From the NCBI RefSeq assembly GCF_003435375.1, contig NZ_QWGL01000021.1:1-60436 (forward strand): a stretch of DNA of 60,436 nucleotides, in the 5' to 3' direction. The translations under genes were made by a program, and so were the position numbers. Positions 44,671-53,756 of the stretch are shown in pieces (the stretch's first letter is position 1; the number at the start of each line of letters is the position of its first letter). The DNA is from Clostridium sp. AM34-11AC. Its GTDB lineage: Bacteria > Bacillota > Clostridia > Lachnospirales > Lachnospiraceae. Under the pieces are notes generated by a model. It had not been told where the DNA came from. It saw only the letters and a list, made by a program, of their open reading frames with translations, and searched no databases.

Positions 44671-46575
44671 CTATTCAATATCCTCATATTTCTGTGCGCC
44701 GTCAGGATGATCTTTTTTCTCACTTGACAGAATATTTTCATCTTTCTCCGAAACCTGCGCCCTGTAAAGCTCCGCGTACTGCGGATTTTCCGCCATCAAC
44801 CTCTCATGGCTGCTGCATGTTCCCATCTTCTGGTCCATCCAGATCACCTGGTCGAACTCCGGGAACAGGTATAGTCTGTGGGAGATCAGGAACACGATCC
44901 TGTCTTTCGAGAGCTCCTTCACATGCTCAAATACCTGTTTTTCTGTATTTCTGTCGAGCGCCGAGAACGGATCATCCAGAACCAGCACCGGCTTTCCATG
45001 GCAGAGTGTTCTCGCCAACGCAAGACGCGCCGCCTGCCCTCCCGAGAGACGGACGCCACTGTTTCCCACAACGGTCTTCTCCTTCTCCTCCATCTCCCGG
45101 ACCTCTTCGTCGAAGCATACAGCCCTAAGCCATGTCCAGACGTTGTCATCATCCCCCAAGAGCACGTTGTTTTCCACGCTGTCTCCCAAAAGCTCCGGAT
45201 CATGTCCAAGATACCCGATGATCCGGCTCCGCTCATTTTCCGTGTAGGAGGAAAGCTCCCTGCCGCCGTAAGTCAGATGACCCTCATACGGATATTCGCA
45301 GAGAAAACTCTTTCCCAGTGTAGATTTTCCGCACGCCACCGGACCCGTGATGCCAATGATCTGATCTGGTTTTGCAGTGAAGGAAATATCCTTGAAGATC
45401 GGGGAACTGCCCGGATAGGCGAAGGTGAGATGGGAGGCCGTGACTACGTTTTCTTTGACTCTGTTCTTTTCTGACTGCTGCCCAGCTTTACGCACCGCAC
45501 TGCCTCCCGGTCCATTCTTCACATCCTTGTCGGAGCTTTCAGTATTGTAGTTTTCATTCTGCGCCGCGATCTCATCTTTCTCCACAGCCTCAGACGCCCG
45601 CTCCATGTACGGATGGATCCTCTTCCAGGAAACCTGCGCCTTGTGGACCGCATTGAAGAGCTTCGCCGCCTTCGAGGACTTATCGGAGAGCTTCGCGTAA
45701 CATGCCAGGAATGTGGTAAATGCCGCCACATCCCATGACGTCCAGCCCATTCCGAGGATATTTTCTGAACCGAAATACAGGATCATCACAGTTCCCGCCA
45801 TGGCGATCACCTTGTAGACCGGCGGCAGAGCCGCGTTCCAGATATTCGCCTTCACAGCTGCTTGTTCATACTCTTTTAAGTGAACCTCGTAGTTCTCCCC
45901 GCGCTCCTTCTCACATCCGAAAACACGGTATGTAATGGCGTTGGTGATCCTGTCCAGGGTCGCATCGTTGAGCTTTCCGGTCTGCTTCTTGTAAGCTGCT
46001 CCCGTTGTCTGGACGATCCGTTTCATCTTCTCTGCTATAATATAGGAAAAAGGGGGAAAGATCATGGAACAGAGCGCCAGTCTCCAGTCGTAATAGAGCA
46101 GCATGCACACATATCCGAAAAGCGCCACACCTGTATCAAAGATCTCCGTGGTAAACTTTCTCATACCTTCCACGCAGTCATCCACGTCGGAGATCGCCTT
46201 CGTGATGACGTTTCCGGCGCCCTCTTTTTCCAGCTCCACACGGGATTTATGTATCAGTGTCCGGTACAGGATCCGCTTCATCCGCCGGTTTACATTGTTG
46301 GCGAACCGGCGCACATAGAACCGCTTGATATATCTCGCCAGCTGCACCGTTCCGATCACGATCACATAGGCGGGCGCCAGCCGGAGCATCGCCGGAAAAC
46401 GCTCCGTCCCTGTCAGGATCTGCATCAGGCAGCCCGCCATCTTTCCCTCAAACCATGGCCCCGCCATGAGGCCCAGGTTATAGATCAATCCCGACACTGT
46501 GATCAACGCCAGAACCTTCCATTCTGCCCGGAAATACATCATGATCTTATCTGGGCGAAAATTTTTCTTTTCCAT
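44671..46575 (-). CDS. ABC exporter half-transporter (degenerate-site subunit)
   Basis: The 634-residue protein has six membrane helices (about 15-310), a polar linker, and an ATPase domain with Walker A GPVACGKST, intact signature LSGGQ and Walker B VLVLDDPFSALD, in which the catalytic Glu is replaced by Asp. The partner has the opposite pattern, so the two proteins together form one functional and one degenerate ATP site, as in TM287/288 or BmrCD. The gene is between marR and the partner, separated by 68 bases from the latter. Confidence 0.92.
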   Translation of the reverse strand: MEKKNFRPDKIMMYFRAEWKVLALITVSGLIYNLGLMAGPWFEGKMAGCLMQILTGTERFPAMLRLAPAYVIVIGTVQLARYIKRFYVRRFANNVNRRMKRILYRTLIHKSRVELEKEGAGNVITKAISDVDDCVEGMRKFTTEIFDTGVALFGYVCMLLYYDWRLALCSMIFPPFSYIIAEKMKRIVQTTGAAYKKQTGKLNDATLDRITNAITYRVFGCEKERGENYEVHLKEYEQAAVKANIWNAALPPVYKVIAMAGTVMILYFGSENILGMGWTSWDVAAFTTFLACYAKLSDKSSKAAKLFNAVHKAQVSWKRIHPYMERASEAVEKDEIAAQNENYNTESSDKDVKNGPGGSAVRKAGQQSEKNRVKENVVTASHLTFAYPGSSPIFKDISFTAKPDQIIGITGPVACGKSTLGKSFLCEYPYEGHLTYGGRELSSYTENERSRIIGYLGHDPELLGDSVENNVLLGDDDNVWTWLRAVCFDEEVREMEEKEKTVVGNSGVRLSGGQAARLALARTLCHGKPVLVLDDPFSALDRNTEKQVFEHVKELSKDRIVFLISHRLYLFPEFDQVIWMDQKMGTCSSHERLMAENPQYAELYRAQVSEKDENILSSEKKDHPDGAQKYEDIE

Positions 46576-46772
46576 TGCTGTTCTTTCCTGAAGTCTTATA
46601 AACTTTTCCGAGTTACCGATTTCTCTCTGAAGCAGCTTCTTCCGGAGTGTCTGTTTTTATTTTTGCTGCAATTTCTTCAAAAATATCTTTTTTCTGCACC
46701 AGACCCAGAATTTCTCGTTCTCTTTATTATCACCGCTGCTTTCAAGATCCTAGCTTCAAACAGTTCTATTTT

Positions 46773-47273
46773 TTACATCTTTTTTTCATCTGCACCCTCT
46801 ATATTCTCTTCCTTATGCTTCTCCACTAACTCCGCTACATCCACAAATCCAGCTCTCCGCTCATTCTTCGACCGCCAGTACAGTTTGTCGAGCGTCTCAC
46901 AAAATGCGTTTTTCTCCTCCTCCGGCAGCTCCGCCAGCAGCCACTCATAAAAGACCGCCTCGATACTCGCCTTCGAATTCTTTAATGCCTCCGCCTTTTT
47001 TGTCGCGTAAAGCAGCTGGCTTCTTCCATCCGCCGGATTCGGCTTTCTCTCGAGATACCCTTTTGCCTCCAGGCTTGCCGCCCGCCTCGCCGCAGCGCCC
47101 TTATCGATCTTAAGAGTCTCCCGTACCTCCGTCTGGGTGATTCCCGGATTGTGGCGCACGAGATGGATAAAATCGAATTCCGCTGTTCCGATCCCCTCTT
47201 CCTTCATGGTCTGCACCGTGAACTTTCCAACCTCACGGGCGATCTTTGTGATCTTTCTTCCAGTCTGGTCCAT
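46773..47273 (-). CDS. MarR-family transcriptional regulator
   Basis: The 166-residue protein has the winged helix of MarR regulators: HNPGITQTEVRETLKIDKG, the recognition helix AAARRAASLEAKGYLER, and the wing PNPADGRSQLLYATKK. Its gene is upstream of the two ABC exporter genes in the same direction, with a 197-base gap in which no gene is convincing. The palindrome at 47438-47482 overlaps its promoter, so it is probably autoregulated and controls the exporter. The inducer is unknown. Confidence 0.9.
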   Translation of the reverse strand: MDQTGRKITKIAREVGKFTVQTMKEEGIGTAEFDFIHLVRHNPGITQTEVRETLKIDKGAAARRAASLEAKGYLERKPNPADGRSQLLYATKKAEALKNSKASIEAVFYEWLLAELPEEEKNAFCETLDKLYWRSKNERRAGFVDVAELVEKHKEENIEGADEKKM

Positions 47274-47437
47274 AAAGTCTCCTCCAAATATCGCTTTACT
47301 TTTGCTCTCCCGGCTTCACGCTATCTGCGTATCTTATTCCTGTTCCATAGAATTACAATATCGTAAATCCCGGCGGACTCCCTCGTTCATATCCGTCCTG
47401 TCTCACCACTATGCAAATTTTAACACAATTTTGCTCC

Positions 47438-47482
47438 AGATAGTTGTACCATCATCTAAATTGGATGATAGTACAACTATCT
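47438..47482. promoter_or_regulatory. MarR operator palindrome
   Basis: AGATAGTTGTAC (47438-47449) and GTACAACTATCT (47471-47482) are perfect inverted repeats, and inside them ATCATC pairs with GATGAT around TAAATTG. The palindrome spans 45 bp and overlaps the -10 and spacer of the marR promoter. Confidence 0.85.
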
Positions 47483-47493
47483 AATTTTGTCAA
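47465..47493 (-). promoter_or_regulatory. marR/ABC exporter promoter
   Basis: TTGACA (47488-47493) and TATCAT (47465-47470) are 17 bases apart. A leader of about 180 bases separates it from the marR start. Confidence 0.8.
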
Positions 47494-47615
47494 CCTCATA
47501 TTTCTGCTTTTTCTTCGAAAATAATGTCTTTACTTTATTTTCTTAAAATTTCAGTATGAAAAACAGCATCCGGCAAAAGAATGACATTATTTTAACAAAG
47601 TCTGCCATTTTGTTG

Positions 47616-47643
47616 TTGATTTTGTCCAAATTTCATGTATAAT
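47616..47643 (+). promoter_or_regulatory. pckA promoter
   Basis: TTGATT (47616-47621) and TATAAT (47638-47643) are 16 bases apart. The leader to 47776 contains two small hairpins (GTAC..GTTC with GAAC..GTAC near 47690-47715, and GTCC with GGAC near 47723-47748). Confidence 0.7.
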
Positions 47644-47776
47644 GGAAGTGAAAGATATCATTATTGCCTGTAAAATTTCCAGGTAATGGTACCTGTTCAA
47701 CCCTGAACATGTACAAGACGATAGTCCTGCCCCACTGCGGTCGGGACCAAATTTATGAAAAGAGGTTAGATAAGCG

Positions 47777-49381
47777 ATGGCAAAGATTGATTTAAGCAAG
47801 TATGGCATCACCGGAACCACAGAGATCGTCTACAACCCGTCTTACGAGATGTTATTCGAGGAGGAAATGAAGCCGGAACTCGAAGGCTACGAAAAAGGAC
47901 AGGTCAGCGAACTCGGAGCAGTTAATGTTATGACCGGTATCTACACCGGCCGTTCACCGAAAGATAAATTTATCGTTGTGGATGAAAATTCCAAAGATAC
48001 TGTATGGTGGACTTCTGACGAGTATAAGAACGACAACCATCCGGCTTCCCAGGAAACCTGGAAGGCAGTAAAAGATATCGCATTAAAAGAGCTCTCCAAC
48101 AAGAGACTTTTCGTTGTCGACGCATTCTGCGGCGCAAACAAAGACACCCGCATGGCGATCCGTTTTATCGTTGAGGTCGCTTGGCAGGCACACTTCGTAA
48201 AGAACATGTTCATCAAGCCGACTGCTGAAGAGCTTGAAAACTTCGAGCCGGATTTCGTTGTTTATAACGCATCCAAAGCAAAAGTTGAGAACTACAAGGA
48301 ACTCGGCTTAAACTCCGAGACAGCTGTTGTCTTCAATATCACAAGCCGCGAGCAGGTTATCATCAACACCTGGTACGGCGGAGAGATGAAGAAAGGTATG
48401 TTCTCCATGATGAACTACTACCTTCCGTTAAAGGGCATCGCATCCATGCACTGCTCCGCTAACACAGATATGGAAGGCAAAAACACAGCGATCTTCTTCG
48501 GACTTTCCGGAACAGGTAAGACAACTCTTTCCACAGATCCGAAGCGTCTCCTGATCGGTGATGACGAGCACGGCTGGGACGACAACGGAATATTCAACTT
48601 CGAGGGCGGCTGCTACGCTAAAGTTATCAACCTTGATAAAGAATCCGAGCCGGATATCTACAACGCGATCAAGCGCGATGCTCTTCTCGAGAACGTAACA
48701 CTTGATAAAGACGGTGTGATCGACTTCGCTGACAAGAGCGTAACCGAGAACACCCGTGTATCCTATCCGATCGACCATATTAAAAATATCGTTCGCCCGA
48801 TCTCCGCAGGTCCGGCAGCTAAGAACGTGATCTTCCTCTCCGCAGATGCATTCGGTGTACTTCCGCCGGTATCCATCCTGACTCCGGAGCAGACAAAGTA
48901 CTACTTCCTGTCCGGTTTCACAGCAAAGCTTGCTGGTACAGAGCGCGGAATCACAGAGCCGACACCGACCTTCTCCGCTTGCTTCGGTCAGGCATTCCTG
49001 GAGCTCCATCCGACAAAATACGCGGAAGAGCTTGTTAAGAAGATGGAAAAGAGCGGCGCTAAGGCATACCTCGTTAACACAGGCTGGAACGGAACCGGCA
49101 AGCGTATCTCCATCAAAGATACCCGTGGAATCATCGACGCGATCTTAAACGGCGATATCTTAAACGCACCGACAAAGAAGATCCCGCACTTCAACTTCGA
49201 AGTTCCGACTGAGCTTCCGGGCGTTGACTCCAAGATCCTCGACCCGCGTGATACATACGCAAACGTTGCTGACTGGGAAGAGAAGGCAAAAGACCTCTCC
49301 GGCAGATTCGTCAAGAACTTTGCAAAATATGAGAGTAACGAAGCTGGTAAGGCTCTCGTTGCCGCTGGCCCGCAGATCTGA
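47777..49381 (+). CDS. pckA: Phosphoenolpyruvate carboxykinase (ATP)
   Basis: PckA interconverts oxaloacetate and phosphoenolpyruvate with ATP/ADP. The 534-residue product has the substrate region [32 protein letters not shown], the P-loop [13 protein letters not shown], the metal-binding [24 protein letters not shown] segment, and [12 protein letters not shown]. All expected motifs are intact. In anaerobic gut clostridia the enzyme often works toward oxaloacetate, conserving ATP. It has its own promoter and terminator. Confidence 0.98.
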   Translation: MAKIDLSKYGITGTTEIVYNPSYEMLFEEEMKPELEGYEKGQVSELGAVNVMTGIYTGRSPKDKFIVVDENSKDTVWWTSDEYKNDNHPASQETWKAVKDIALKELSNKRLFVVDAFCGANKDTRMAIRFIVEVAWQAHFVKNMFIKPTAEELENFEPDFVVYNASKAKVENYKELGLNSETAVVFNITSREQVIINTWYGGEMKKGMFSMMNYYLPLKGIASMHCSANTDMEGKNTAIFFGLSGTGKTTLSTDPKRLLIGDDEHGWDDNGIFNFEGGCYAKVINLDKESEPDIYNAIKRDALLENVTLDKDGVIDFADKSVTENTRVSYPIDHIKNIVRPISAGPAAKNVIFLSADAFGVLPPVSILTPEQTKYYFLSGFTAKLAGTERGITEPTPTFSACFGQAFLELHPTKYAEELVKKMEKSGAKAYLVNTGWNGTGKRISIKDTRGIIDAILNGDILNAPTKKIPHFNFEVPTELPGVDSKILDPRDTYANVADWEEKAKDLSGRFVKNFAKYESNEAGKALVAAGPQI

Positions 49382-49419
49382 TCGTCTTACTGATTTAGCT
49401 TTATAAGCTGATAAATGTC

Positions 49420-49456
49420 AGAGGACACTGCATGTAACGTGCAGTGTCCTCTTTTT
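49420..49456 (+). terminator. pckA terminator
   Basis: AGAGGACACTGCA and TGCAGTGTCCTCT form a 13-bp perfect stem followed by TTTTT. Confidence 0.9.
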
Positions 49457-49542
49457 GCATCTTATCACTATTACGATCCTTAACATTCTGAGCCAGCAGG
49501 ATCCGCTCCTACTATAAGCTGGTCTTTCCTGTTCAGCGCTCT

Positions 49543-50271
49543 CTACTCCGCATGTGCCGCCGTCTTAAGCGCCAGCCGTACCAGATCATCCATGGACTGG
49601 GCATGTTCCCGCTCTGGAAGGTCCACAAAGATCTCCTGTCCGTTCTCGTCATAGCGGATTCCTGTTGTGATTCCCACCATCATCAGAGCCCGGCATCCAA
49701 ACTCTGCTGCCGCCGTATAAAATGCGCAGCCCTCCTGTTCAGAGCACAGCATGCCGTACTTCTTCCACATCTTCGACTTATAATTTTCGTCGCGGTAAAG
49801 TCTGTCGTTGCAGACCGTTCCGCCCACGTACGTCACGAGATGTTCCTCATCCGCAATGCTTCTCGCGGTGCTCAAAAGCCCGAAATCTGCCACCGGTGAG
49901 AAATGTCCGTTGAACATGTTGTCGTTGATTCCGCTGGTGGTGCTGACCGCCTGGGACAGGACGATATCGAAGTTTTTCATATCGTCCCGGTAGCCGCCGG
50001 AGGTACCTGCCCGCACCAGGATCTTACAGCCATAATCCCTGCAGAGCTCCGTGGCGTAGATCAGCATGGACGGTCCGCCCATTCCGACTGCCATCACAGA
50101 TACCCGTACTCCCTCAAACATTCCCGTATAGCAGTACGCACACCGCACATCATTCACAAGCACCGCATCTTCCAGATAATGTTCCGCGATATACTTCGCC
50201 CGGTTCGGATCTCCTACCAGGACGATCCGCTCAGAAATTTCGCCGACTTCGGCATGATTATGCATCGTCAT
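49543..50271 (-). CDS. Nucleoside phosphorylase, DeoD/Udp family, atypical
   Basis: The protein has 242 residues and the trimeric/hexameric PNP_UDP_1 layout: HNHAEVGEISERIVLVGDPN, the phosphate-site Arg in VGDPNRAKYIAEHY, GMGGPSMLIYATEL, and RAGTSGGY. The ribose-binding Glu lies in CSEQEGCAFYTAAAEFG. The loop that holds the purine-binding Asp in DeoD (TVSDH) reads GITTGIRYDE, so the usual general acid is absent and the base specificity is open. Purine or uridine phosphorolysis is inferred. Confidence 0.82.
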   Translation of the reverse strand: MTMHNHAEVGEISERIVLVGDPNRAKYIAEHYLEDAVLVNDVRCAYCYTGMFEGVRVSVMAVGMGGPSMLIYATELCRDYGCKILVRAGTSGGYRDDMKNFDIVLSQAVSTTSGINDNMFNGHFSPVADFGLLSTARSIADEEHLVTYVGGTVCNDRLYRDENYKSKMWKKYGMLCSEQEGCAFYTAAAEFGCRALMMVGITTGIRYDENGQEIFVDLPEREHAQSMDDLVRLALKTAAHAE

Positions 50272-50346
50272 CTGTATTCACGCTCCTTTTTCTTTCATAT
50301 GTATATCCTACCATAATTTCACCGGATTGTCTGCCGGAAACCATGG

Positions 50347-51654
50347 TTACTCCACTTTCAGCGCATTCGGATAGATCTTTTTCAGCACCTCATCCCCATA
50401 ATGCTCATCCATCACCTGCTGCCAAGCGGAATCCGCTGGGATTCCCTTTTCCCTCTCACTGCTTCGCACAAGGGCCAGCCCGGAGACCGCCATGTCCACG
50501 CAGAAAAATATCAGGAGAAGCCATGTCGCTGCCTTTCCGAAGTTTATCGGAATCTTCTCGATCCAGGCGGACATTACCGGGTAGATACCCTTGATCCATG
50601 CCACAGCCGCAATTCCCCAGAAAAAGCAATACAAAAGATTGATCCGCCCGCCAAGGTTAAACGGAATCTTACTGTAGTCCCAGAAAACTTTTCCAAAGAG
50701 CATTTCTGTCAAAACGCTGCAGGTATACTCATAGGCACCGCCGAGGAATGTTCCCATAAAGAACAGGAACCGGTCGGAATACTTCCGGTAGCGGTACAGC
50801 AGCATCGTCGCCGCAGCCAGGGCCACGCCCCAGACGATGCTGAACGGTCCCCAGACAAAGCTGCTGCGGCTCATCCACACGCCCGCCGTCACCCGGCAGA
50901 AGATCGTCTCCACGATATCTCCGAGGAACGCGCCGACTACCAGAAGCAGCGCGATCTTGTAAAAACAAAGGCCGTAGGCGAATATCGTCTTTCTCTGCTC
51001 AGCCTCCGCCTGGAGCTCCTCCCGGTATACCGCCTCCGGGTAGGCGTTCTGGATACGGCGGTCCACCCAGCCATAGATCTTCCGCTCAAGCCTTGAGCTC
51101 ACACCTGTGAGCCAGGAATCCACGCCTTCCCACTGGCGGATTCTGCGGCTTCTGCCGGATAAGATACATAAGGTCGCCGTGACATCCATCGCCAGCACAG
51201 CCGCCAGAATCCACACGATCAGATGCCCCGGAGTCCGCGGGAGCATCCGGAATACCCGCACCAGGACCGGTGCACCCCACCGCATCGTAGCGGCACCAAG
51301 AACGCCCCATACGATAGACACCGGCACACAGATATATCCGTCCAGGTTCCATTTCATGTGGGAATAATCCCACCACCGCTCATGGTACATCCTCTCGATC
51401 ACATGGCCAGCGATCCACTCCGCCAGGGTCGAAAAGATCATACTGCCGAGAAACAGCCAGATTCCATGCAGTTCCCGGCAGACAACAAGCATCGCGGTTC
51501 CCGTAATACCGTAAAGCACGCAGAACGGCCCATTCACGAGACCTCTGTTTACAAACCGTCTCTGCCGCACTGCCGCTGTCACCGTCTCGAGGACCCAGCC
51601 GAAAAAGCTGAACGCAAAGAACAGCCACAGTCGCTCAAATCCTGTATACCCCAT
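50347..51654 (-). CDS. CmpB-like membrane protein (putative ABC transporter permease) with duplicated domain
   Basis: The 435-residue integral membrane protein appears to contain two copies of the PF06541-type domain. The first has FFGWVLETVTA, RRFVNRGLVNGPFCVLYG and ERWWDYSHMKWNLDGYICV. The second has FLGDIVETIFC, MSRSSFVWGPFSIVWG and KVFWDYSKIPFNLGGRIN. The halves are joined by a charged cytoplasmic linker. The family is annotated as a putative permease, but no ATPase gene is adjacent and a transport role is not established. Confidence 0.85.
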   Translation of the reverse strand: MGYTGFERLWLFFAFSFFGWVLETVTAAVRQRRFVNRGLVNGPFCVLYGITGTAMLVVCRELHGIWLFLGSMIFSTLAEWIAGHVIERMYHERWWDYSHMKWNLDGYICVPVSIVWGVLGAATMRWGAPVLVRVFRMLPRTPGHLIVWILAAVLAMDVTATLCILSGRSRRIRQWEGVDSWLTGVSSRLERKIYGWVDRRIQNAYPEAVYREELQAEAEQRKTIFAYGLCFYKIALLLVVGAFLGDIVETIFCRVTAGVWMSRSSFVWGPFSIVWGVALAAATMLLYRYRKYSDRFLFFMGTFLGGAYEYTCSVLTEMLFGKVFWDYSKIPFNLGGRINLLYCFFWGIAAVAWIKGIYPVMSAWIEKIPINFGKAATWLLLIFFCVDMAVSGLALVRSSEREKGIPADSAWQQVMDEHYGDEVLKKIYPNALKVE

Positions 51655-52242
51655 ATTTTGTACCTATCCTCTCCTGATTTTTCTTTTGTTTTCCCGGAAG
51701 CATTGCCTCATTTTTGCATCTGTTCCCCGGAATACGGTCCTCCGCTTTTTCATTCCCTTATTTTTCATCCTGCTTCTATAAAAAGCAGAACATGTATCCA
51801 GATATTCTACCACATTTCTTCTTCATATAGAATATGTTTCTTTTATTTCGTTTTTTCAAAGTTTTCCTATTTAAATAAGGGCATCTCCCACCGCACCCCT
51901 GCATCCAATATTCCGAATAAATATGCAGTGGATTCTCCGCTTTTTCCATGACTTTTGTCATATTTGTCCTTCTCGCAAGGACATCTGTTTTTTCATTCAT
52001 ATTTCCACACCGCTGCCCCAATCCCTCATCCCTTTCATTTTTCTCTCTGTCCCCCCCTTTTCTTTAGAAAATCTTTTCGATCCGACCTTTTCCTGCATTT
52101 TTATGGTTTTCTACCAAATTTTCTTAATTGATTTCCATTTTTTTCTCATAAAAAATTGTTCATATTTCCATAATTATATGTTATACTAGACAAGTTCGTG
52201 TTACGCGGACAAATACAATTTTATATCAAAGGAAGGTTTCTT
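51655..52242. other. 588-bp intergenic region without a recognised feature
   Basis: The stretch is pyrimidine-rich on the plus strand and low in GC. I see no credible gene, tRNA or riboswitch. A -10-like TATACT near 52190 could belong to a promoter of the downstream permease, but no -35 lies at a normal distance. Confidence 0.5.
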
Positions 52243-53676
52243 ATGGAAAACACCAAGAAAATCGACTGGTACACCCTGGCCTTCATGGCATTCTCCACGG
52301 TTTGGGGATTCGGAAACGTGCTGAATGGCTTCGTTTACTTCAACGGAGTACAGGTAATCTTCAGCTGGGTTCTGATGTTCGCTCTCTATTTCGTGCCGTA
52401 TGCCCTGATGGTAGGTGAGCTCGGCTCCGCGTTCAAACAGTCCGGCGGCGGCGTGAGCTCCTGGATCCACGAAACGATCGGCCCGAAATGCGCTTATTAC
52501 GCTGGCTGGACTTACTGGGCTTGCCATGTAACTTACATCGCAAGTAAAGGAAGCGGCGGATTAAAGGCATTAAGCTGGATGGTATTCCAGAACGGCTCCA
52601 CTTACGACACATTCCCGACGATCGCTGTACAGATGGCAACACTCGCTGTCTTCCTGTTCTTCTGCTGGGTTGCAAGCCGCGGCTTAAACCCGTTAAAGAA
52701 ATTAGCAACGATCGCTGGTTCCAGTATGTTCGTAATGTCCATCCTGTTCATCTTAATGATGTTCGCAGCTCCGGCAATCAACCCGAACGGCGGTTTCGTA
52801 TCTGCTGATTACACAGTAAAAGGTCTGATCCCGCAGTTCAACGTGAACTACTTCACATCCCTCTCCATCCTTGTATTCGCAGTCGGCGGATGCGAGAAGA
52901 TCTCCCCTTATGTAAATAAGGTAAAAGATCCGTCCAAGGGATTCCCGAAGGGTATGATCATGTTAGCCGTTATGGTTATGGTCTGCGCGATCCTCGGAAG
53001 TATCGCGATGGGCATGATGTTTGATCCGGCTGTCATCAACGAGAGCACAGACAGCTTCAAGTCCTACGTTTCCAACGGCGCTTACTGGTCCTTCCAGAAG
53101 CTCGGTGAGTACTACCATGTTGGCAACCTCCTGCTCGTTATCTACGCAGCATGCAACGCCATCGGTCAGTTCTCCACACTTGTATTAAGTATCGACGCTC
53201 CGCTTCGTATACTTCTTGACAACGAGGACGCAAGACAGTTCGTTCCGTCCGGCCTCTTAAAGAAGAATGAGCATGGCGCATACATCAACGGTATCAAGAT
53301 GGTTATCTGCTTATCCGGCAGCATCATCCTGATCCAGTCCTTCGTACCGGGTGCTGCATCCGTTCTGACTCAGTTAAACAAACTGAACTCTGTAACCATG
53401 CCGCTTCGTTACTTGTGGGTATTCGCAGCATACATTGCTCTCAGAAAATCCCTCAACAAGTTCAACCCGGAGTACAAATTTACAAAGAACCAGACAGTTG
53501 CCCTTGTTGCAGGCGGCTGGTGCTTCTTCGTAACCGCAGCTTGCTGTCTCCTCGGAATGTATGTTGAAGGCGATATCGCTTCCACAGCATTAAATGTAAT
53601 CACACCGGTAGTGCTCACAGCACTTGGTCTGATCTTACCGGAGATCAAAAAGCGGGAAGTTGCAAAGGCAAAATAA
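52243..53676 (+). CDS. APC-superfamily amino acid permease
   Basis: The 477-residue product has about twelve membrane helices with the APC features of helix 1 (FMAFSTVWGFGNVLNGFVYF) and EHGAYINGIKMVI. The second helix region has MVGELGSAFKQSGGGVSSWI, typical of glutamate/GABA-antiporter-like permeases. The ATG at 52243 is six bases after GGAAGG; an upstream frame is not needed. The substrate cannot be read from sequence. It lies next to an M20 amidohydrolase, gdhA and a regulator, suggesting amino acid use. Confidence 0.9.
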   Translation: MENTKKIDWYTLAFMAFSTVWGFGNVLNGFVYFNGVQVIFSWVLMFALYFVPYALMVGELGSAFKQSGGGVSSWIHETIGPKCAYYAGWTYWACHVTYIASKGSGGLKALSWMVFQNGSTYDTFPTIAVQMATLAVFLFFCWVASRGLNPLKKLATIAGSSMFVMSILFILMMFAAPAINPNGGFVSADYTVKGLIPQFNVNYFTSLSILVFAVGGCEKISPYVNKVKDPSKGFPKGMIMLAVMVMVCAILGSIAMGMMFDPAVINESTDSFKSYVSNGAYWSFQKLGEYYHVGNLLLVIYAACNAIGQFSTLVLSIDAPLRILLDNEDARQFVPSGLLKKNEHGAYINGIKMVICLSGSIILIQSFVPGAASVLTQLNKLNSVTMPLRYLWVFAAYIALRKSLNKFNPEYKFTKNQTVALVAGGWCFFVTAACCLLGMYVEGDIASTALNVITPVVLTALGLILPEIKKREVAKAK

Positions 53677-53695
53677 TTTATTTCAATGACAAAAA

Positions 53696-53742
53696 GACTC
53701 TGGAGTATTCTGATCAAAAATATCAGAATTCCAGAGTTTTTT
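53696..53742. terminator. Bidirectional terminator
   Basis: CTCTGGA and ATTCTGAT pair with ATCAGAAT and TCCAGAG around a small loop. A-run and T-run flank it, serving the permease and the convergent gene at 53757. Confidence 0.85.
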
Positions 53743-53756
53743 CAGTTCATTTCAAT

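Noticed and set aside
43998..45128. 376-codon plus-strand frame opposite the two ABC exporter genes
   Set aside because: Both opposite frames encode intact ABC proteins. The plus frame is low in structure, Ser/Pro/Arg-rich, and spans the gap between two genes.
46576..46772. Possible small gene between marR and the first ABC gene
   Set aside because: A 35-codon open stretch (about 46600-46710) has no start codon with a ribosome site. It could be a remnant, but there is not enough to call it.
45880..46950. 356-codon plus-strand frame opposite the ABC exporter and marR genes
   Set aside because: It has no family pattern and runs antisense across two well-supported genes, so it is a shadow despite its length.
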